Assembly (NCBI GenBank): GCA_951394405.1
Contig: OX596342.1
Span: 248,001-312,000 of the forward strand
From: Coprinellus micaceus
Lineage: Eukaryota; Basidiomycota; Agaricomycetes; Agaricales; Psathyrellaceae
Direction: 5' to 3'
Length of the DNA: 64,000 nucleotides
The notes under the pieces were generated by a model, which was given only the letters and a program-made list of their open reading frames with translations, ran no database searches and was not told the origin of the DNA. Positions 47,204-58,330 of the stretch are shown in pieces. Within the stretch, counting starts at the first letter, position 1. Each line of letters starts with the position of its first letter. A program made the translations under genes and the position numbers.

Positions 47204-47794
47204 CTTGGGAGCAGTGTTGGTAGGGTCAAGCCGACCCACGGTCGAGCCGACCCTCAACCCCCGGACCCTCATCTCGGACCTACGGTCAGACCCTAGGTCC
47301 GACCGTGGGTCGGACCCTAGCGTGATGAGATCAATCCTGGAGCTCGAGGCTCTCGCATTTCTAAATTAGTACGGAGGCGCGTCGCGTCGCGTAGTTTACG
47401 AGTAGAAATTCTGACAAACCTGTGGGATATCAACGGAAGGAACCCTGAGCTGAGGTGGAATAATATGGTAAGAGAAAGCTGGATCTAAGTGCCGTCGTTC
47501 CCCCCTCTGTTCCCAAAATATGGAACCCTATGAGAAGCTCGCAAATGCCGGTCGGCCTCTCCACTGGGCTTGGAGGCACTACTACACCGATAACTTGAAG
47601 CACTTGACAAATCAGAGCGCACATACACTACCAAACGCGAATCTAATCTACGGTTTCGGGAACACACACTAATCTAGTGTACCGTGGGGAAATGGTCCGA
47701 CCCCGGTCGGACCAATGGGTCGTAACGACCCTTTCGACCCATCAGTGGGTCGGACCATGGTCGGACCCAGGGTCGTACCAACACTGCTTGGGAG
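47204..47794. mobile_element. non-autonomous hAT-like element with 8-bp target duplication
   Basis: The element at 47212-47786 (575 bp) starts CAGTGTTGGTA and ends TACCAACACTG. It is flanked on both sides by CTTGGGAG (47204-47211 and 47787-47794). An 8-bp duplication with CAGTGTTGG-type ends is the hallmark of the hAT superfamily. Just inside both ends lie clusters of GGTCGGACC/GGTCCGACC-like words, typical subterminal repeats bound by transposase. No transposase frame is present, so it would need one in trans. The exact duplication suggests recent movement. Confidence 0.92.
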
Positions 47795-49520
47795 CGACCG
47801 CACGTTGCTACCTTTCGCACTCGGAAGGGAAGTAATTGGGGATCATGGGAGGGAGGCGTTCAGCAGGGTAGAGCAAGAGCAGGCTTCGGGAACACCCATT
47901 GGTGTTCGAAATCTGCTACCAGTGAGCAAGTAATCCCTCTACTGCCCTCCACCGAGCATTACCCTCGGTTACGCTGTTACATCACGCATCGGAAATTCCT
48001 GATACCGAACTCGTTGGGAAACCAAAATAAGCGCCCACCCCCAAATCCTCAGTGGTGAGAGTGGACGAGACAGATAGAAAAGAATGGGTTCAGAGAATCG
48101 AAGATTACTTTATAAAGGTGGTCTACCTTGAGCCGATATCCCACGCCCCTCGACCCACTGGGGAGATCCGGCCAGTCCAGAACTCCGCAAGCACCAGAGG
48201 CTGATCACCTCCGATCACCCTCAAATGAGAGGGAGTTCCGGAGGTCATCTCGTGACCTATATTTCCTACTCGTGAGGGCAACACCATACCTTGGAACCAT
48301 CACAGTCAGCTCTACGACGATACCGAGATATGATTGCTTCCCTTGCAGAAATGGAGTCCAGTCTTGCATATGGACCCACTGGTGACAGTGAGCGAGGGTT
48401 ACGGGGGTTGGGGACGTCTCGCTACTAGGGCCAGAATCCCTTGTTTCGGGGGACCTGGCCAAGAGGATTCTCGGATCTCGAGCTCGAGCGCGGCAGTGTT
48501 GCAATGGGTTCTTGGACTCAGCCAGAAGGTGAAGAAGTGGCATAAATCGGACTTTAAGTCCAGCGCCACCGTTCAGAGTGCCGCAGAGGAAGACGCGTCA
48601 TTCAATTGGCTAGATCGGTTGCTTCGGCAGTGGAATCTGTGTGAATGTAGAACCCACCATCGCTGCGGTAGTAAGACTGACTTGGTTCAGGGAACCGTCT
48701 AGCAATACATATGCGGTATGGTTGTGAGAAGAGCGGCGACCTTGTATTTTGTCTGGTCTCTGTAATCACATTCAATCATCCTCGTGATACCACCGTTGTC
48801 CACCCATTCGTCTCCGGACGATTGAATTGCCCTGAGAAGCGACGACGCGCCTCATACACAAGAGCTATGATTACCGGCGGTGCAATCCCGCACTAACCTC
48901 CCACGGGGCGTTCAAAGCTTCCCTGGACTCCAGCCACCAGCCGCCCATCCCCGACATCACCTACCCGCTCATCATCCCACCGCAATTATTCAAATTGCCG
49001 ATTGAGTCCTGAAAAGACGGGGAACATAGGAGTACGGCACATGTTTCACATGCGCTCGACAGGATGTCGCTTGTTCCAAATAATACCTTAGCTTCATGTC
49101 CACCTTGTCCATCCCGAAGGTACTCACACAAAACTATTCTTGGCCCCCAACGACACGCCACTTCACAGGACCAGCGCCCACCAAGAATCGAGGTCCCGCT
49201 GGACTCTTTATTGGGCATCTTGTGCGGTCAGCTGCAAGTCCTGAATACGCCGAGCGGCGAAGGCTACGAAGCAGTTGGCATTTCATCCCCTTCCCATACC
49301 AACGGTCCTACCTCAGGTCCTCATGCCTGGAACTTGAAGAACATTCGAAAATGGGCTCCACAACTGAATAAACCCCTGGGCCTTATACCCACTGCAAGTC
49401 ATCAGCCTCTTAAAAAAAGGATCCCAAGGACGGTTGGAATCCCCAGGGCGCACTCACTCTTGGCTAAGATAACGTCGCTCCTGTACCGCAAGTCTATCCA
49501 AGTTTCGCAGGTTCGAGATC
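47795..49520. other. intergenic region
   Basis: No supported gene. One TAAGCGCCC word is at 48028. A frame at 48334-48702 has a WLDRLLRQW...CRTHHRC segment that faintly recalls the start of HET-domain proteins, but nothing follows it. The last 100 bases lead into the second seven-transmembrane gene. Confidence 0.4.
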
Positions 49521-50939
49521 ATGGCACCACCGCTGGACCCCGCCGTGCACAAAATGTACATGAAGTACTATCTGGTTTCATTTTGGCTTGAGGTATGCGC
49601 TACGCCTCCATGTTCGCTATCCGTTGCGCTAATTCGTCGGTGACCGTGATAGACGACAATGTATGGTGCGTTACTCACCTAGCCTTCTGATTATTGAAGA
49701 CGAACCGACGGTTACAACGTTCCAGGAATTTACGTCGTCCTATTTGGACTTGCAATCCGAGTCATGGTTCGGCGGCGTACGATCGACAACACAGCGTCTC
49801 GAGTGTTCTTCGTCGGAATCATCGCGATGTTCATCCTGGTCAATATACATAATTGTAAGCTGTGTCCCTTCCTTATTCAAGTCCCATATACGACTTACGA
49901 TGGCCAGGGTCGAACGTTTACCGCATGCTCACTGCGTACACTGCTTCCGACGATCCAGTCGCGTTCCTTCACGATCTCCAGAACTGGGACGCCTTCATGT
50001 TCCCAGTCATCTGTGCGATTTTGACCTGGATGGGTGATATCCTTGTTGTAAGTCACGACCCCCTCTCGCCACGTCGATAAGTACAAGGCTTGGCTTACCA
50101 GAACTATCCGTTCCCCCAGATTTATCGTTGCTTCCTCATCTGGAGGCGCAACTGGTGGATCATCGTCGTGCCCATACTCCTACTTCTCGGCAGTATTGGT
50201 ACGCGTTTCCTTTCCTAAGCCAACCACCTTTCCCCTCAAACCCCAGCTCGTACCTTCCCCCCTTACACTAGGAACGACCTCCGTCAACCTGTTCTGGTTC
50301 GGCCACCAAACTGCTATTCCCTGGTCGATAATGGAGCCCCTCTTCCGCATCACTTTCCCACTCAACTGCATCCAAAACGTCCTCACCACCTCCTTCATCA
50401 CCTATAAAATATTTCGCCAACACCGCCTCTCCCAACGTACTGGTCTGCTCCTCAGTGCTGGGTTGAACCTCATGACGATCCTGAGGATTATCGCAGAGAG
50501 CGCTCTGCTCTACACCGCGGTGATGTTCACAATCGCCGTGCTGTATTACGTTGGGTATCCTAGCCAGGTCATCGTGCAGCATACGGTGCCTCCCGTCACA
50601 GGTGGGCTTCCTGCCTCCGTCTTCCTTTGCGTGGTCCGTACGTTGTATACTAACGTCTGCGTAGGTATGGCCTTCGTCCTTATCGCAGTGCGGACCCATG
50701 TGGCGAGGGGCGCAACTGTCACTGGGCCTTCGCGTGGTACCACCAGTGGCAGCGACTCAGTCCTCCCGAGCTGGCTGACTGGTGAAGATGAATACGCTCC
50801 TCGCGGAAGCACAAGGAAGAGCATGCCCATCGTGACGACCACAACGGAGGAGTACCGTATGGAGGTTATCCCAGGAAAGTATAATGGTGTTAGGGAGAGC
50901 GAGGTTGGCGGCCAGTCTGACGAGAAGTTGGAGGTTTAA
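49521..50939 (+). CDS. seven-transmembrane protein, Agaricomycete family (copy 2)
   Basis: The ATG at 49521 starts MAPPLDPAVHKMYMKYYLVS. Exons are 49521-49592, a 13-nt micro-exon at 49653-49665, 49726-49854, 49908-50047, 50119-50198, 50282-50601 and 50665-50939. The product of about 340 residues shows helices in GIYVVLFGLAIRVM, VFFVGIIAMFILVNI, MFPVICAILTWMGDIL, WWIIVVPILLLLGSIG, RIIAESALLYTAVMF and MAFVLIAVRTHVA. The loop IYRCFLIWRRNWW matches the copy at 39532. Exon borders, phases and the micro-exon are the same in both copies, so they arose by duplication. The C-terminal tail is polar, with serine/threonine sites. Function is unknown; receptor-like or transporter-like roles are both possible. 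Confidence 0.86.
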
Positions 50940-52184
50940 GGGAAAATGTGCCAATTCGCTGGGACGTGCTGCGTTGAGGATCCAGTCTTGTACCATATTT
51001 GTATCCATAGGTATCCGTGTTGTAGTCCATGAGGTTATGTATCTGTTTATTGAACATAAGATGGGGCACTGGACGTGTTGACGAGGACGACAAATCGGAC
51101 CTTGGCTCGACCACCGGTATACTTGGTTTCTTTTGCCCTGTACTGCACCAATACACCCATCTCCATCGACACAATAACCGGGAAATGGGAATTCAGCGAT
51201 GCACGCGGTGATGAATCCCCAAATTCCATCCAACCGTTCCTCCTCAGGGCCAAGCCGGAGTCCACCTTGAAGCATTTTCAGCGTTCACCAGGCGTCCATG
51301 TCCATGCCGCTGGTAGCATGCGATTGAAGGTCGTATATTTCAACGAATGAACCGTATAGGGGGGCGCACATGCGACCTTGCAGCAATCTCTCGATTAAGA
51401 AGATGGTGGTCGGGATCAGGGAGGGCGCTGGCGGCGGCAATGAGATGCCGGCTTGATCTGCAACCACGACCACGAAACCATCGAATTCGTTTCTCGTGAG
51501 TACTCTCTCCCTCGAAAGTAAATATGGGTCTAAACTCAGCCTTTTAAACTGGTTCTCAAGGCTCTCAGAACTTATCCCAACTCTGCTCAATCTCAAATCG
51601 TTGCCGCCGTCGTTGAGCTCACCTGCCACTCCGATGCTACTTCTATTGCCACGAAGAATCGTGGACCACTCCTTTCTATGGTAGACCATGAAGCCCGAAC
51701 TGATCTGGCGTATGCTATTCGAAGCCACCCCTCGTCAGCATCCTGAAACAAACAAGGCCTGGCCAGGCGAGCTTAGACGTCTTCGACACCAAGTTGCATA
51801 AGAGCTGCGCAATGGAACCTTCAGAAAATAGCCATGAAGCCCACGACCAGGGCTATTGCACTTCGATTCAATACAGCCTGGCAGGACGACGCGTAACGCC
51901 AACTGCGCAAATGACGAGGACGACCTCGAACGTTGAAGCCCCTCTTCTTCCGTTTTCCCTGTCTTCCGTTCTGCCGTCTCATAAACTTTGGCAACCTCCA
52001 CCTCAGCCCAGGGACTACGGCGGGACGCGTACCACGACGGCCAGGAGGGCGACATCTTGCGTCACTCCCGCCGAGCTGCGCTTTGTGGAGCCATTGGGCC
52101 TATAAATGCGTCCTCGTCTCGACTTCGATATCTCAACACAACCCACTTCCAGCCAAACCACGCTTCATAACTCAAACTAACATC
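50940..52184. other. intergenic region before the NmrA-like array
   Basis: Several short frames (51285-51728 minus, 51735-52055 minus) lack domain signal. The TATA box of the first NmrA-like gene is at 52101. No other feature was recognised. Confidence 0.4.
52101..52106 (+). promoter_or_regulatory. TATA box of NmrA-like gene A
   Basis: GGGCCTATAAATGC, 84 bp before the ATG at 52185; genes B and E have a TATA element at nearly the same distance. Confidence 0.6.
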
Positions 52185-53142
52185 ATGACTACTCTCATCA
52201 CCGGTGGCGGCAGCGCAACAGGCGTCGCTCTCGCGAAATTCCTCAAGGCAGCAGGCCACGACGTCCTCTTCGCTTCTCGCTCCGGCCAGCGGATCCCCGA
52301 AGGGTTCGACCACGTCAAGCTCGACTGGGCTGACCCGACCACCTTCGAAGCCCTCTTCAGCACCGGGCGCGACATCCAATATGTCTACCTCCTTTTGGCG
52401 GGCGTCTGGGACCCTCTTCCCCAGGTCAAGCCCTTCATCGACCTGGCTGTCGAGAAAGGCATCAAGAGGATCGTCCTTCTCAGCGCCTCGGGCAAGGAGA
52501 CTGAAAGGGGTCCTGGCGCTATCGGGTTGGGACAGGTCCACACCTACCTTCACGACAAGGGCGTCGATTATGTCGCCCTTCGCCCCACTTGGTTCTCAGG
52601 TTAGTCTCCCAGTTTGCATACATTCTTATGAATAAGCTGACGAAGGGCTGCAGAGAACTTCTTGAGGGGCGATGCTCACATCATCAAGGCGAATAGCGAA
52701 TTGCAGTCGATCCACCCTAAGGGACGCGTTCCCTTCATCGCAGTCCAAGATATCGCCCAAGCTGCCTTCGACGCGATCACCAACGTCGACTCCTTGCCTT
52801 CCAGAGAGCCCACCCTCATTGGACCCGAACTGGTTACTTACGACGAGGTACGTCGTCTCATACCGTCTCTCCCGGATATATTCATTCATGCTTCTTCCCC
52901 AGGTCGCAGACGCGTTCTCCAAGACCCTGGGCCGCCCCATCACCCACCGCATCATCTCCTCTGAGGACCAAGTCAAGCGCTTCATGTACGTCGTTCCGGA
53001 GCAGTACGCGCGGCTCCTGGTGAAGATCGAGGAGCACATCGAGGAAGGCGCTGAAGAAGAGCACCTGACCGACAAGAGGACTAAGGTTGGGAAGATTGGG
53101 ATTCGCGAGTGGATCCAGACCCACAAGGACGCATTTGTCTAA
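52185..53142 (+). CDS. NmrA/EasG-like NAD(P)-binding protein, gene A
   Basis: The ATG at 52185 (MTTLITGGGSATGVALAKFL) gives an N-terminal Rossmann fold with a G-rich dinucleotide loop. Exons are 52185-52599, 52654-52847 and 52903-53142, encoding 282 residues. Family blocks include VLFASRSGQRIPEG, VKPFIDLAVEKGIKRIVLLSA, HTYLHDKGVDYVALRPTWFS, and the C-terminal ending GIREWIQTHKDAFV. Proteins of this shape are usually called NmrA-like or 'ergot alkaloid biosynthesis protein' (EasG/FgaFS group). EasG is a reductase that reduces an iminium intermediate in ergot alkaloid synthesis. No prenyltransferase or other ergot gene is nearby, so the name should be read as a fold-level call, and the substrate is unknown. 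The array neighbours share the same exon lengths. Confidence 0.9.
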
Positions 53143-53407
53143 TAGTGCACGGGAGCGGATAAGGTCATCCTCAGTCGTCAGATATAATGTGATTGGGTAA
53201 TACCCCTTACTCAGAACTTGCATTTTGGTCCTGATTTCGTGCGCGAGATGCTGAATTACGCGTCTGGCGTGGGCTCCAGGGGATGGCTTTAACCAGGAAG
53301 TACGAATCCCAAGGCCCGCTGACTCAGATAGCTGACTCTTCCTGCTGCGTGAACCCTGCCACTGGGTACGCGCAATCCTACGCGTCGATCATGACAGCGC
53401 CGGCAAT

Positions 53408-53430
53408 CGGGCGCTAATCAACAATATAAG
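53408..53430 (+). promoter_or_regulatory. promoter elements of NmrA-like gene B
   Basis: TATAAG at 53425-53430 lies 81 bp before the ATG. Just upstream is CGGGCGCTAA (53408-53417), the reverse of the TTAGCGCCCG form of the dispersed word. Confidence 0.5.
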
Positions 53431-53505
53431 TCGACACAGCTGCCCTCCAGACCCACATCAAACATCCCCAAAACCTCTCCAACACTCGAATTACTTCCCA
53501 ACATC

Positions 53506-54478
53506 ATGGCAACTCTCATCACTGGCGGCGGGAGCCAGGTTGGCCTTCGACTCTCCGAACTCCTCAGCGAAGCAGGCAAACCCGTCATCTTCGCCTCTCG
53601 CTCTGGTGCCCGCATCCCCGCTGGCACACCCTCGGTCAAGTTCGACTGGGCCGACCCCACGACGTTCGAAGCCCCCTTCGCGTTGGGCCAGCAGGTCGAA
53701 TACGTGTATATCCTTGGCCCGCAAGGCAACGACCCGCTCACACAGGTGAAGCCATTCATTGACTTGGCCGTCACAAAGGGTGTCAAGCGCTTCGTAATTC
53801 TGTCGGGGGCTGGTGTGTTCGCGGACAGAGGCCCTAAGGCCGCGAGTATGGGGGCAGTGCACACCTATGTTCATGACAAAGGCTTGGATTACGTCGCTCT
53901 TAGGCCTAGTTGGTTCTCGGGTATGTCTACACCGATTTCTAGACCTGGTATTTGTACTGACAGGTACAACTTTGTAGAGAACCTATCTAGGTTGTACGCA
54001 CACGGCATCAAGACAAACAACCTCATCGAGAATGTCGTCGAGAAGGGTCCCGTTGCTTTCATTGCAGTTGAAGACATCGCCCAGGTTGGGTTTAAGGCAA
54101 TCACCGACGTCGAGTCTTTGCACACTCGGGAGCCTCTTCTAATCGGACCTGAGAAGGTCTCATATCAAGAGGTGCGGCCCCATTCCCAACACCAGCCCAC
54201 CTCAAAACGGTCAAAACTTACTCATCTACTTACAGGTCGCTGCCCTCTTCTCCAAGGCGCTCGGCCGCGAGATTAAATACAACGTCATATCCCTCGAAGA
54301 GAAAGTCAAGGGCTACGTTCAGTTCGGAGTCCCAGAGCAGTGGGCCCAACTCCTCGTCGGCATCGAGAAGACCCTTGACGAGGGGACGGAGGCGAAGCTT
54401 GCAGCCGACCCTAGGGCGCTCCCCGGGAAGGTTGGCATCAGCGAGTGGATCGAGAAGAATAAGGCTCTTTTCGCTTAA
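53506..54478 (+). CDS. NmrA/EasG-like NAD(P)-binding protein, gene B
   Basis: Exons 53506-53920, 53978-54171 and 54236-54478 encode 283 residues from the ATG at 53506 (MATLITGGGSQVGLRLSELL). The first intron is 57 nt without a stop, so the unspliced frame reads through; by comparison with genes A, C and E it must be removed to join WFSG to ENLSRLYAHG. The Rossmann loop (TGGGSQVG), the motif ASRSGARIPAG, the block PFIDLAVTKGVKRFVILSG and the ending GISEWIEKNKALFA are intact. It is most similar to gene E (ENLSRxYAxGIK, VEKGPVAFIAVEDIAQ). It presumably binds NAD(P)H and acts as a reductase or redox sensor; the substrate is unknown. Confidence 0.9.
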
Positions 54479-54527
54479 CCCCTTACAGCTTATACCTCGT
54501 CGAACCTTGTAACACCACTGTATTTGT

Positions 54528-54538
54528 TTAAGCGCCCG
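54528..54538 (+). other. TAAGCGCCC word between genes B and C
   Basis: TTAAGCGCCCG in the 180-bp gap between two tandem NmrA-like genes; one of at least eight exact copies of TAAGCGCCC in the window, all in non-coding DNA. Confidence 0.5.
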
Positions 54539-54659
54539 TGCTGTTGAATGACGTATAACTGCATCAAGATGATCGGAGTCGGCAGGGAGGATGCCGGGCT
54601 CAGAATCGATTGCTATCGCGTCCCACCCAATCTTGTCCATGAACTCTCTGCTTCGGACC

Positions 54660-55656
54660 ATGACCACTCTGATCACGGGAGGCGGGAGCCAGACTGGCCT
54701 TCGTCTCGCTCAGATCCTTCAGGCTCACGGTAAACCGTTCCTCATCGGCTCGCGTTCAGGAAGCCGAATCCCTGCGGGGTACCCGACTTTCAAGTTTGAT
54801 TGGCACGATTCGTCCACGTTCCAGACACCCTTCGCCTCTGGGCAGAAGTTCGACTCGGTGTTCGTTGTTGGGCCGGATGACTATGACCCTCTGCCTTTCG
54901 TGAAGCCGTTCATCGATCTGGCTGTGGAGAAGGGCGTTAAGAGGTTCGTTGTGCTGAGTGCGTGTAGTGAGCACAACGAGAGGGGTCCGAATGCGAAGGA
55001 GATGGGGAAGGTCCATACGTACGTGCATGAGAAGGGTTTGGACTATGTTGCGCTGCGGCTAGGGTGGTTTACAGGTGCGTCTTGTTAAAATCGTGCTCCT
55101 GGTGAATTGAGCTAACACAGGCGTCACGCTTCAGAGAACCTGATCACCATCTATGGGGACGGTATAAAGGGGAAAAGTGTCATTGAGGGTGTCGTTCCGA
55201 ATGGGCGAATCTCCTTCGTTGCGGTCGACGACATTGCGGAGACAGCGTTCAGAGCCGTCACAGATCCCAGTTCACTACCCTCCAGAGAACCAAATGTGCT
55301 TGGGCCGGATTTCGTCTCCTACAAGGATGTAAGCTCATATCGACATTCCACCAGATCCTGTATCTAACACCAGCTCTATCTCACCCCAGGTAGCGGCCAT
55401 CCTTACGGAAGTTTTGGGACGGCCTATCACTTACCAAACAATCACTGCCGATGAGCTCAAAAGACGGTACACCGAGATCTACGGCATCGACGAAGAGTAC
55501 GCCTCCGCTGTCGTCAAGATCGAGCAGGGAATCGAGGGTGGTTCTGAAGAGAAGTGGCTGTCCGATCCCAGAACTGTGAAGGGTAAGATTGGTGTGCGCG
55601 AATGGATCGAGAAGAACAAGGGTGCATTCGAGGCGGAGAGCAGGGCTGAAGTTTAG
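54660..55656 (+). CDS. NmrA/EasG-like NAD(P)-binding protein, gene C
   Basis: By homology the start is the ATG at 54660 (MTTLITGGGSQTGLRLAQIL); an in-frame ATG at 54639 would add seven residues. Exons 54660-55074, 55135-55328 and 55390-55656 encode 291 residues; the extra length is a C-terminal tail after GVREWIEKNKGAF. The Rossmann loop, the IGSRSGSRIPAG motif and the PFIDLAVEKGVKRFVVLSA block are kept. It follows gene B by only about 180 bp, with no obvious TATA box in the gap. It is the most diverged of the intact copies (WHDSSTFQTPF, VVGPDDYDPLP). Substrate unknown. Confidence 0.88.
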
Positions 55657-55946
55657 GTATGTTCCTTCATTCGAGCATAGATTGTCTAGATGTAATGTGA
55701 CAACAAGGTTTAGCGTGTACTAATATTAGGGTATGTCATAGATGATATCAATAAAAGAGCATAATAGGAATCCAAAAGTCATAAGGGCATAACAAGAATC
55801 ACCTCGATCTCTCCAAGACCGGGTCAGGTCACTGGCCGGACCTGCTCCATGGCAGAAATGTTTTCGCGTATCGCGTCGTTTGGTCGTTTATGGTCGTCCA
55901 GGGGTGGGGTGTACAATCGGGCGCGCGTACGTTGTTTCAGACGGGT

Positions 55947-56590
55947 TCAGACAGATTGAGTGCCGCTCCTTTCATGGGTGGGGACTCGGCCGGGTACAGT
56001 GATTGCTTTGAAGGCAGCCATTGGGATATCATCGACGGAAGCAGAACACGCCGTCTCGATAGCGTGCTTCTCTCGGATACTATTTCCACGCATCCTGGAG
56101 ATTGCAGAGTTTTCTGCCAGCACATAGCAAGACGGTATCAGCTTCATGGGTGAGGCATAACGATGACGGACTCACCAAGGGACCCCAACGCGACGCATTC
56201 CACTCTTTGCGCTTCGAGATAAGCGTGAATCCTCCCAGCTCCGGCCCCGTTCCCTCCTTTCGTGCTCTCTCCAGCTAGAACGAACCTCTGGACACCCTCT
56301 GCAATCGCCAGGTCGATGAAGGATTGCATGTAAGGCAATGGGTCGCGGCCCAGCGACTCGGGGACGAGGAGGTAAACGTAGCGAATGTGGTGGGGGGTGT
56401 CGAAGACCTCTGGAATCGTAGTCGCGTCTTCCCAGTCCAGCTTTACGCATTCGAAGCCCATAGGGGCGCGTTCTCCAGACGGTGACGCGAAGAGGACAGG
56501 GAGACCGGCTGATTGGAGGAGCTTCGAGAGTGCAAGACCGGTCTGGGATGCGCCGCCAGTAACGAGGGTTGTGTTGGGTGCGAAACGCAT
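55947..56590 (-). pseudogene. NmrA/EasG-like gene D, truncated copy
   Basis: On the minus strand, the ATG at 56588-56590 starts MRFAPNTTLVTGGASQTGLA. The first exon is exactly 415 nt (56590-56176), as in the other copies, and a 62-nt intron follows. Exon 2 begins ENSAISRMRGNSI but stops at 55947-55949 after about 165 nt instead of 194. No third exon (VAAILTEVLGR-like) exists downstream. Exon 1 itself is well preserved (VKLDWEDATTI, SFIDLAIAEGVQRFVLAG), although the usual YVALRPTWFSG is altered to CVALGSLG. It is inverted relative to the other four genes. It could still make a shortened protein with only the Rossmann half, but loss of the C-terminal domain argues for a pseudogene. Confidence 0.8.
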
Positions 56591-57917
56591 TTTGAAGAAT
56601 TGTATGGGGTTGGAGGAGGAGGACGTTGATGGGCTGTGAGGGTTGGGAATGAAGACAAGTAGAACGATTCTCAGCCTATTTGTATAGCGTGTCAGCTAAT
56701 AGAATTTAGTAGCTTGAATGCCATCACGGAGCTGGGCGACGGTGACTTGGTCTTTCCCTCAATTGGACGCCGATCCGAGCAAAGAGTCACGGTCACGGAA
56801 CCAGTTCAAGTTAGCGCCTTTATGGTGCCGAATATGGTGCGCACCAAGACTCCCGCGCCCACCATAATCAGCTTCTGGAAATTCCGATTCGCGAACCAGT
56901 CTGACTCCGGCGACTTGCATGCGCATGGGGATTGACGAGAGCCGTTGGACACAAATAAGCGCGACCCTGACAGAAAGCGCTATTGTCCCCCATACCGAAT
57001 AGGCATCGGTCCGACACAGGGTCATGCTTCTGGCAAACGGTGTGCGCGGCCGATTGCCAGCCTTCGCAAAGGCTAGTGTGCTGGAATGACTGAATGGTAC
57101 GACCTAGGTTACTGTCCCCCCTGAAAGGGTTTGTTGAGGAGAGGTATGTGTCATATCGGGTTCTGAGCGTTTGATCCTGACGGTTCTTAGCGCTTGCCGG
57201 AAATGAAATAGACGCCCACGTGTCCCGCCACTCAAATCCCATGGTGAGTTAATTCGCGCCCAGTCACGTCTACATAACCCAAGTTCAAGCTTGGTTCGAA
57301 CTCCCCCAGAGTGAATCATGGGAAACCCTCGTGGGTGACTCTTCTGATGTCGTTTACCTTCCCGTGGCGCGTCTAATTTATCATATCAGCTTCCACCAGT
57401 CCCACACCAACCCACCGTCTACCAGGTGAAGAAGAATCAGGAACCCCAGGCCGTGTTCGAGCCGGAGCATTCATGCTTCATTGAGTTCATGCTTGGGTCG
57501 CGCTTGAGGTTATTCGGCGGCTAGCCCTGTGCTGCTCGCTCCCTCTGGCAGGTGATGCACGCGTGTTCAGGTCTAGCCTTCATTATGTTATCCCGTTGGT
57601 CACGAAGGACTGCTTCCTGAAGTTCCCGACGTTGCGCTGGTGAGAATGCAATAGTTTGACAATCTTCCTCAAGTGGTTGAGAACCGCTACTTACGAACAG
57701 TGATGATGCGCAACCGCCACAACCCTGTTCAGATAATGAATTTCTATCAAGCCCAATACATAGGTGCATGATGTTCTGATGCCCCGGATTCCCGAAGCAC
57801 CGCGAGAAGAACCACCTGCACCAGTGAAGAAGGCGGAGCGAAGAACGAAGCACCTAGGCGGAGCGCCGTTCTTCCCCCCTGTATTCAGAGGTGAAACGGA
57901 ATACAGAGGAAGAAAGT
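56591..57917. other. intergenic region
   Basis: No supported gene. The first part is the upstream region of the truncated gene D. Short frames elsewhere have no domain content. Confidence 0.4.
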
Positions 57918-58330
57918 TCATATATACTCACTCGTCGTCGTACGAGGTCGTAGGGTTATCTTTCGCAGAGCTCCACTCGCCAGTGGAGAATTTCGTCGGT
58001 GGTCACTCATCCAGCCTCCCCAGCTCCATTGCGAACCAGGGTCCATCTCCACCCACATTATCGCAGTCGTCTCCTCCAGCTTACGAACGGCGGTCGGATA
58101 CGATTTTCCCGTCCTCTGAAAGCTTCTGGACGACCCTGATAAACCCTGGCTCGTCACCAACGCCGGAACGTTCGTTGCCCCATACGACTACCCTTCGGAT
58201 GCGAGAAGTCGTTTGGAATCTAGCCCGAAAGAGGGGTCGGAGTCGGTCCGCAGGGGTTCCATTTTTCACGATTCTCCAGGCTTCGGATACATACCCCAGG
58301 TTCCGAAATCAGTGTTCTAACTAGGGAGAG
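57918..58330 (-). pseudogene. F-box protein C-terminal relic
   Basis: Two minus-strand frames carry pieces of the C-terminus of the F-box gene at 60830: SRIRRVVVWGNE then GFIRVVQKLSEDGKI (58269-58081), and, one frame over, TAIMWVEMDPGSQ (58160-57918). The intact gene has RIRKVVVWGDK, DFVQVVQKFVETGEI and VTMWMEMDPGSR in the same order. The frame break between them and the absence of the F-box and LRR parts mark a relic. Confidence 0.75.

Noticed and set aside
48334..48702. Possible start of a HET-domain protein (WLDRLLRQW, CRTHHRC)
   Set aside because: Only a faint resemblance, and no HET core follows in any frame.
57287..57305. GGTTCGAACTCC resembling a tRNA B box
   Set aside because: No A box, no cloverleaf stems and no acceptor pairing around it.
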